Shown in pieces: positions 7,521 to 12,232 of a stretch of 12,232 nt of DNA. Each line of letters begins with the position of its first letter. Within the stretch, counting starts at the first letter, position 1. Origin of the DNA: Euperipatoides rowelli (Eukaryota; Onychophora; Udeonychophora; Euonychophora; Peripatopsidae); assembly GCA_003024985.2 (NCBI GenBank), contig PXIH01S0007161.1; one strand, 5' to 3'. The position numbers were made by a program, and so were the translations under genes. The notes under the pieces are model-generated. The model saw nothing but the letters and a program-made list of their open reading frames with translations. It ran no database searches and was not told the origin of the DNA.

Positions 7521-8637
7521 TGATTTCAGAAAACCCTTAACATATAACAATTAGATACATTAAATAACTGATTGACTATATTAGAAAAAGTTTAAAAAAA
7601 AAAGTTATCTATACATAAATATGAGAGCTTACAAAAATCAATTGCAATCAATCACATAAATATATAATTAGTCTTAATAATATTACTTAAAACTTATAGA
7701 AGTTTATGAATATTAAAAAAAAAAAAACACTGTTCTTTCTTAAATAAATTACTAAGCCAAAATTATGATTTGGATATACTAGTAAATCTAAAAATATAAG
7801 ATTCAAGTATTTAGTTTCCAGTCATAGCACAAAACAATTTTCTATCTGAATTTACCTAATACTACCTAATGTTCCTTTGAGCTATCTAATAAGCTGTAGA
7901 AATGACCATTATCAGTGTCAAAATGTTTCCAAATCATTTCAAAATCAGTATTATTAAGGTGAGTTTTGTCAAATTTTGAATATTTTTCTGAAATTGAGCT
8001 TTCAAAAGCCAATCAGGATAATATTAATACTCGAAAATAAAGAATATCAGAAGAAAAATTGTATTATGGTTTTGTTTTCTGAAACCAAAAACAAGTGCCA
8101 AGTTTTCAAAATAATTCAAATTTAATTGAATTTTATAATATTCTTAACCATTTATCGGATTTGAGCAAAATAAACACATTCAAAAAAATATTTGCAATAT
8201 AGTTTCCCTATGGTCACAGGAACAGCAAACAAGAATACCTTAATCACTGAAATGTTTCGATATTCTAGTTTTAACAGGTAGAGCATAATGAAAAAATTTG
8301 AAAGAAAAATAGATAAGAAAGAAGAGCATTTTATCAGATCTTTCAAAATGGGTTTTATGTACTGTACTCACTGTGTTACCATTTAGAGGACGACTATAAG
8401 TATTATCACCAAGTATTTTATAATTTATTGAAATAGTAGTCAAAAAGCTTTATTTCATCTCTGAGATTAAGGAAATTATTTCCTAAGACTTTCAAATTCC
8501 ATCAAAAAATACTAGGAGGATGTTTATTGTAGGTTCTGTTGTTAATATATAGCTCATAGCACTTAAATGCTGAATTAATTTTACAAAAGTTTTATACTTT
8601 AAAGATCTAATGGTAGCAAAATGTATTTATGCCCTAG
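7521..8637. other. Long AT-rich region without supported genes
   Basis: Two overlapping minus-strand frames (8152-8346 and 8240-8443, 64 and 67 codons) are AT-driven, in conflicting phases, and show no domain. Poly-A runs occur at about 7594-7603 and 7716-7728. No RNA gene, transposon end or tandem repeat was found. Confidence 0.5.
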
Positions 8638-8658
8638 TTCCCCAAGCTTTTTGGGGAA
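8638..8658. repeat. 21-base hairpin
   Basis: Perfect arms TTCCCCAA and TTGGGGAA enclose the loop GCTTT. A T-run follows at about 8682-8692, 23 bases further on. In a eukaryotic context this is not evidence for a terminator. Confidence 0.75.
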
Positions 8659-8910
8659 AGAGAATATAGAAATCTTTGCCTTTTTTTTTTTTAGACTATA
8701 AGACAGAACTAAAATTTGAATACAAATTATTTTTAATTTTTTCTGGAGCATAGTAATTAATATAAGATTAAATTTTAAAGACATTGATAAATAGAGGCTT
8801 TTTATGTTTTCACAGGACTTTTTTTTTACTTTTTTGTTAATATTATTCATTAATTTGATGTACATTGGTTTCCAACTTAAAAAAGAAAGACAGGCTAATT
8901 TAGTGATTTT
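8659..8910. other. AT-rich background, no gene
   Basis: The sequence is dominated by T and A runs. The minus-strand frame 8599-8865 (88 codons) is almost entirely Lys, Ile, Leu, Ser and Asn with poly-Lys stretches read from T runs, and is treated as chance. Confidence 0.5.
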
Positions 8911-9016
8911 TTTTCAAACTATTTGTCTTAGATAAGTATTTATTGTCTCAGGGAAATATTGTTTCGCTAATATAATAATCTAGGCAGGAACGGGTTAAAT
9001 TAGCCACATATTACAG
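8911..9016 (+). repeat. Partial duplicate of the 16-bp array: flank, few units and tail
   Basis: TTTTCAAACT (8911-8920) is the same flank that precedes the main array at 9093-9102. It is followed by degenerate units to about 8965 (ATTGTCTCAGGGAAATATT is the clearest). Then comes a tail (TGTTTCGCT, TAATAATCTAGGCAGGAA, CCACATATTACAG) that matches the tail of the main array at 10231-10293. This is a compact second copy of the whole repeat, with almost no array. Confidence 0.7.
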
Positions 9017-9100
9017 TGTATGTGTGGGGAATGTAATAATTTTGCTTGACTTAAATATGATTATTGAATATATGACTTATTTAGTTGAGTGCTTTTCAAA

Positions 9101-9344
9101 CTCAGAGAAATATTGTCTCAAGGAAATAACTCTGGGAAAATTGTCTTAGCAAAATATTATCTTAAGAGAAATATTGTATCAAGGAAATATCTCAGATAAA
9201 TATTGTCTCATGGAAATATTATGTGAGAGAAATATTGTCTCAATGGAAATTTTATCTCAGGGAAATATTATCTCAAGGAAATATCTCAGAGAAATATTGT
9301 CTCAAGCAAATATTATCTCGCATAAATATTGTCTCAGAGATATA
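9101..9344 (+). repeat. 16-bp minisatellite, left part
   Basis: Degenerate tandem units of GTCTCAAGGAAATATT fill this span, about 15 units with small insertions and deletions. Sub-variants include ATCTCAGAGAAATATT and GTCTCATGGAAATATT. The array is cut by hAT-like element 2 and continues at 10042. The consensus has no stop codon in any forward frame, so the 60- and 65-codon forward frames at 9174-9420 are products of the repeat. Confidence 0.95.
9337..9344. repeat. Left target-site duplication of hAT-like element 2
   Basis: GAGATATA directly precedes the CAGAG terminus. AAGATATA directly follows the other terminus at 10034-10041, matching at 7 of 8 positions. Confidence 0.74.
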
Positions 9345-9355
9345 CAGAGATGTTA

Positions 9356-9476
9356 GGTCTCGAGACCAGGTCTTGATCTCGAGACCTCTTGAGACCACAA
9401 ATTTGTGGTCTTGGTCTTGAACTGGTCTCTAGATTTTTATTCTTGGTCTCGATATTCCAGTTTGCCTTCTTGGTCT
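9356..9476. repeat. Left GGTCTY motif cluster with palindromes
   Basis: GGTCTC or GGTCTT occurs at 9356, 9369, 9407, 9413, 9424, 9445 and 9471, with inverted GAGACC copies between. GGTCTCGAGACC (9356-9367) is a perfect 12-bp palindrome, and AGACCACAAATTTGTGGTCT (9392-9411) is a perfect 20-bp palindrome. These are likely subterminal transposase-binding-type repeats of the hAT-like element; that role is inference. Confidence 0.8.
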
Positions 9477-9807
9477 TGATCTCGAAATTTTCAAAATTTT
9501 ATTCATTTTTAAAGATTTTTTTTAATATAATTTTTCATTTTACATTACATTAATATCTGCAACAAAAAATACCAGATATTGTGGAATTGGTATTAAAAGA
9601 TTAAAAATGGAAAAAAAAAAATAGTTTGCAACATGTTCAAACTGGAAAAGAAGCTTAAGCGAGACGTTTGGACATCTACATTGAATGGTGATTAAATTTT
9701 AATGATTACTAAAAACGTTTTAGACATAGTGAGATCTTGATGAGACCTTATAGAGTAAGGATAAGGGATGAATTTTTATCTCAGGTACCCTGAACAGTGT
9801 ATTTTTA

Positions 9808-9900
9808 ATTTTATAAATTTTAGGTTGCTGCTGTGCAGTGGAACTGTTTGATAAATATTTGTTTAAAAATATTTTATAAATTGTAGGTTGCTTTGCAGTG
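9808..9900 (+). repeat. Imperfect tandem duplication inside hAT-like element 2
   Basis: ATTTTATAAATTTTAGGTTG at 9808, continuing to GCAGTG at 9840, recurs as ATTTTATAAATTGTAGGTTG at 9871, continuing to GCAGTG at 9900. The offset is 60-63 bases. The second copy lacks the extra CTG of the first. Confidence 0.85.
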
Positions 9901-9939
9901 TTTTAATATTTTTTTTAATAAATTTTGTCAATACCTTCT

Positions 9940-10022
9940 GGTCTTGGTGTCTCCGGTCTTGATCTTGGTCTTGATGTATCTGGTCTTGATCTTAATCTTG
10001 GACTCAAAGTGTCTGATCTTGA
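9940..10022 (+). repeat. Right GGTCTT motif cluster
   Basis: Near-tandem GGTCTTGAT/GGTCTTGG words (about 12-base period: GGTCTTGATCTTGGTCTTGA) lie just inside the right terminus, all in one orientation. They mirror the motif cluster at the other end of the element. Confidence 0.85.
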
Positions 10023-10033
10023 TAACAAGTCTG

Positions 10034-10041
10034 AAGATATA
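10034..10041. repeat. Right target-site duplication of hAT-like element 2
   Basis: AAGATATA follows the terminus ending in AAGTCTG, and pairs with GAGATATA at 9337-9344. Confidence 0.74.
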
Positions 10042-10229
10042 TTGCCTCAAGGAAATATCTCAGGGGAATGTAGTCTCAAGGAAATATTGTCTCAGGGGAA
10101 CATTGTCTTGGGGAAATATTATCTATTGGAAATGTTAACTCAGGAAAATTTTGTCTTGGGCAAATATTGTCTCAAGGAAATATTGTCTCTTGGAATTATT
10201 ATTAAAGAATTATTGTCTCATGGAAATAA
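10042..10229 (+). repeat. 16-bp minisatellite, right part
   Basis: About 11-12 degenerate units of the same GTCTCAAGGAAATATT repeat, in the same orientation and in phase with the left part once the transposon is removed. The right end is more diverged (TTGGAATTATTATTAAAG). The 113-codon frame 9925-10266 and the 81-codon frame 9893-10138 run through the transposon end and this array. They show a 16-residue period (VLGKYYLLEM and VLGKYCLKEI), exactly three 16-bp units per cycle, so they are not treated as genes. Confidence 0.93.
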
Positions 10230-10230
10230 G

Positions 10231-10293
10231 TTGTTTCACTCATGTGATAATCTAGGTAGGAAATGATTCAATTGGTTACATATTATGGTATAA
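10231..10293 (+). repeat. Tail of the 16-bp repeat, second copy
   Basis: TGTTTCACTCATG, GATAATCTAGGTAGGAAATG and TTACATATTATGGTATA match the upstream tail at 8966-9016 (TGTTTCGCT, TAATAATCTAGGCAGGAA, CCACATATTACAGTGTA). The minisatellite and this tail therefore belong to one repeat family rather than being adjacent by chance. Confidence 0.7.
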
Positions 10294-10597
10294 TGACAGC
10301 TATATATTTTTAAATATATATATAAAATATTTATTAATGCTTAAAAAACGTTGTTAATTTTTCAGAATTTTATGAGTTTATGTTTTATCATTAAAAATAT
10401 TTTTCATGATTGAAATTCAAGCATGGGAACAAATTGATATATTTCTTCCTTTTACCCAAATTAATCAATGATTATAAGGTTTTGTAGTTATTACAAAATT
10501 TTTATTCCTTTAAAATATGCTTTTTTTTATTATTCAGTTATCAATATTCTAGTTAAATGATAAAATTTGAAGAAATACACAAAAAATATGCTATTAA
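10294..10597. other. AT-rich background, no gene
   Basis: A TATATA-rich stretch lies at about 10301-10330. Otherwise I see no frame, RNA gene or repeat. Confidence 0.55.
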
Positions 10598-10890
10598 TGT
10601 GATGGGCCCCTTGGATGGAAAAATGAAAAAGTAATGAAGATTCTGGATCGCAAGGTTCACAAACTAAAAGTTATGCTGAACCTACGATTTCTAAAGAGGG
10701 GCACTTCAGAATAGCAGTTCAGATCTAAAAATAGTTGTGTGGGGACAATATTTTTATGTATAAACCTTTTCCAAAATCACAAGGTTGTGATATCCTAATG
10801 TATAATATTTCTAAAGCTGTCTAAAGTGTATGTCAAGGAACAAAAATATACCTTTAGATATAAAACTATTTATTACATGCACACTGGACG
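10598..10890 (+). repeat. Dispersed repeat, copy B
   Basis: Collinear, same-orientation relative of 1508-1830. The clearest blocks are AAAGAGGGGCACTTCAGAAT followed by AGCAGTTCAGAT, and the TATAAACCTTTTCCAAAATC block. It is diverged, with no terminal inverted repeats, target duplications or coding frame. It probably represents an old mobile element family not recognised here. Confidence 0.65.
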
Positions 10891-10970
10891 TGAAGCCTAA
10901 GTATATTAAAATCACACAATTAATTTGGACCAAATGAAGAGCAAACACTATGTACTAAAATAAAACAAAA

Positions 10971-11108
10971 AGGTGATAACACCTGTATTATTTGTGAAAC
11001 CACATGGTTCACTAAAACAAAGAGCTACTTATCTATACTAGAAATAAAGTAAGGTGAATTACACCTGTATAACTTATAAACCAAAATGTAGGTGAAAAAC
11101 ACCTATAT
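10971..11108 (+). repeat. Three AGGTG/CACCT mini-hairpins
   Basis: AGGTGATAACACCTGTAT (10971-10988), AGGTGAATTACACCTGTAT (11052-11070) and AGGTGAAAAACACCTATAT (11090-11108) share 5-bp arms with AT-rich loops of 4-5 bases and a TRTAT trailer. Their loops differ while the arms are identical. Start-to-start spacing is 81 and 38 bases. The function is unknown; they may be binding-type palindromes, subterminal repeats of an unseen element, or a short decayed tandem repeat. Confidence 0.75.
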
Positions 11109-11485
11109 CATAAAGTGACACTGATAATAGGTTGAAACCAAATTATTACTGATCAGATTTGTTATTAGTAATTATATATTTTTTAATAGTTGAATTTTTA
11201 TACTGTTGGCAATGTTTTGGGAATAATATCAATTGTAATGAAACATGCGGACTGATTCTAAGTTTGTGATGTTCTGGATAGTACCTGTATAAGTGTCAAA
11301 TGCCATATCACATAATCATTTATTGTTCAAAATTGTGTGGATGAAAAATCTTGGTAATGAAAAAAATATCTAAGACAAAAGTTTGGAGAAATTTATTTAC
11401 ATTTTTTTTTATTGCTTGATCGATTTAATCATACAAGGATGAATTTACTTATTCACATAGTTTTAAAAATACCAGGAAAGAAAGC
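11109..11485. other. AT-rich background, no gene
   Basis: Nothing recognisable: no sustained reading frame, RNA gene or repeat. Confidence 0.55.
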
Positions 11486-11550
11486 TTCTCTTAGAAGTAG
11501 AGAATCAGTTTTGCTGTCTCTGTGAGAATCCAATTTAGAAGGAAATTTAT
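11486..11550 (+). repeat. Degenerate leading edge of the 31-bp minisatellite
   Basis: TTAGAAGTAGAGAATC and AATTTAGAAGG are recognisable but decayed pieces of the unit that follows, out of regular phase. Array edges are commonly more diverged than the centre. Confidence 0.5.
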
Positions 11551-11908
11551 CTTAGAACTATGAAGTGGAGAATCACATTTGATTAGAACCAGGAAGTGGA
11601 AAATCACATTTGATTAAAACCAGTAAGTGAGAATCACAATTGATTAGAACCAGGAAGTGGGGAAATACATTTGATTAGAACCAGGAAGTTGGATAATCCA
11701 CACTTGTTTAGAACCAGAAAGTGAAGAATCACATGTGATTAGAACCAGAAAGTGGGAAATCACATTTGATTAGAACCAGGAAGTGGAGAATCATGTGATT
11801 AGAATCACTAAGTGCAGAATCACATTTTATTAGAATCAGGAAGTAGAGAAACACATTTGATTAGAACCAGGAGGTGGTGAATTAGGTGATTAGAACCATG
11901 GAGGCAAG
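11551..11908 (+). repeat. 31-bp minisatellite, twelve units
   Basis: The consensus is GATTAGAACCAGGAAGTGG followed by AGAATCACATTT. I count twelve TTAGAAC-type anchors, from CTTAGAACTATGAAGTGG at 11551 to GATTAGAACCATGGAGGC at the right edge. Units vary by 1-4 bases in length. Each junction reads AATCACATTTGATT, one base from the perfect palindrome AATCACATGTGATT, which is present at 11727-11740. No known satellite is recognised. Confidence 0.96.
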
Positions 11909-12029
11909 ATAAGATGGAGACGCCATAATGCTTGCCGACAATGACTAGCCTTGAAGCCTGTTTGCGTGCAAGGCACACCGGGATACAGAGATCAAAACAT
12001 TTGTACTGGCAAAATATTACACCGTTCAC
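11909..12029 (-). other. Unrecognised open minus-strand segment beside the minisatellite (weak)
   Basis: The minus-strand frame from ATG at 12027-12029 to its stop is 69 codons (through 11820). Its last third is read from the minisatellite, and only this unique part is less AT-biased. It encodes MNGVIFCQYKCFDLCIPVCL and then ARKQASRLVIVGKHYGV, with balanced composition. No motif, domain or splice signal is clear. It may be an old exon or transposon fragment, or chance in a locally GC-richer patch. Confidence 0.12.
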
Positions 12030-12232
12030 TGAAGTCTCACAAAATTATAATTAGAATGATTTATTTAAGTCTTAGACTTTTAAATACAGATTCTGGTATA
12101 TTATGAGGAGGGAGTAATAACTCTTAAAATTTGTAATTATTATAATCCCCCAAAAATTTCTCTATTATAAAAATATGATGCAGTAGTCAGTAGAAGACAT
12201 CACACGTCATAACCTTAGAAGCATTGTCTATC
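12030..12232. other. AT-rich background to window end
   Basis: No feature is supported. Confidence 0.55.

Larger units (their letters stand above)
9345..10033. mobile_element. Non-autonomous hAT-like transposon 2 with GGTCTT motifs (689 bp)
   Basis: The left end is CAGAGATGTTA. The right end read on the minus strand is CAGACTTGTTA, matching at 9 of 11. The flanks GAGATATA and AAGATATA give an 8-bp target duplication, as expected for hAT. If the element and one target copy are removed, the flanking minisatellite closes into an intact 16-base unit (GTCTCAGAGATATATT), strong independent support for the boundaries. Both subterminal regions are packed with GGTCTT/GGTCTC words, a pattern I know from hAT-type miniature elements in several animal genomes. 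The middle (about 9490-9930) is AT-rich, with one imperfect 60-63-bp tandem duplication. No transposase is encoded. Confidence 0.8.

Noticed and set aside
8638-8692. Hairpin followed by a T run as a bacterial-type terminator
   Set aside because: The T run is 23 bases beyond the stem, no gene precedes it, and the window is eukaryotic in character.
8152-8865. Minus-strand frames at 8152-8346, 8240-8443 and 8599-8865
   Set aside because: The first two overlap in conflicting phases, and the third is poly-Lys/Ile read from T runs.
9174-9420. Forward frames of 60 and 65 codons
   Set aside because: Both are read from the left part of the same minisatellite in different phases.
9893-10138. 81-codon forward frame in another phase over the same DNA
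   Set aside because: Same cause: the transposon end and the minisatellite are open in more than one phase.
9101-10229. CRISPR-like reading of the repeated 16-bp units
   Set aside because: Units are contiguous and degenerate with no spacers, and the surroundings are eukaryotic-type transposon sequence.
9925-10266. 113-codon forward frame, longest in the window, beginning MSIPSGLGV
   Set aside because: It runs through the GGTCTT motif cluster and the stop-free 16-bp minisatellite. Its 16-residue periodicity is that of the DNA repeat, and it crosses the boundary of a transposon insertion.
10650-10665. GGTTCACAAAC as a tRNA/SINE B-box
   Set aside because: It departs from the B-box consensus, no A-box lies at the right distance upstream, and no cloverleaf can be drawn.
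11551-11908. CRISPR-like reading of the 31-bp repeats
   Set aside because: Repeats are directly tandem with no unique spacers between them, which makes this a minisatellite.

Overview
This window looks like non-coding DNA from an AT-rich animal genome, most likely an invertebrate. By eye it is roughly 70% or more A+T. It is full of homopolymer and AT-rich simple sequence, has no bacterial gene or operon layout, and carries several decayed eukaryotic-type transposable elements. I found no gene I can support: the longest forward reading frame is a by-product of a minisatellite, and the other long frames are rich in Ile, Phe, Tyr, Asn and Lys with no domain or signature. The species cannot be named from this sequence alone. 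A mollusc or cnidarian would fit, but that is a guess.

Layout from left to right. 1-1021 is AT-rich background broken by a 59-base poly-C run. 1030-1466 is a short non-autonomous hAT-like transposon with CAGTG ends and 8-bp target duplications; it contains a short coding-like remnant on the minus strand. 1508-1830 is copy A of a dispersed repeat whose second copy lies at 10598-10890 in the same orientation. 2166-2269 is a weak exon-like segment. 3074-3332 is a short Helitron-like element (TC start, CTAG end, inserted between A and T) with a (TA)19 microsatellite at its start. 3333-6200 is mostly featureless, with one possible 314-bp inverted-repeat element at 5535-5848. 6207-6431 is a cluster of short direct and inverted CGATT-type repeats. 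About 6658-7520 is a longer relative of the first Helitron-like element, with a G-rich core present four times and a G-quadruplex motif.

The most informative part is 8911-10293. A 16-bp minisatellite (consensus GTCTCAAGGAAATATT) at 9101-9344 and 10042-10229 is really one array. It is split by a second hAT-like element at 9345-10033 that carries GGTCTT/GGTCTC motifs near both ends. Removing the element and one 8-bp target copy restores a full 16-bp unit in phase. A short duplicate of the array's left flank, a few units and its right-hand tail lies just upstream at 8911-9016.

Downstream lie dispersed repeat copy B, three small AGGTG/CACCT hairpins (10971-11108), and a 31-bp minisatellite of twelve units (11551-11908). 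The rest is background. Nothing here forms a pathway or gene system; the window is best read as a record of nested and amplified mobile and tandem repeats.
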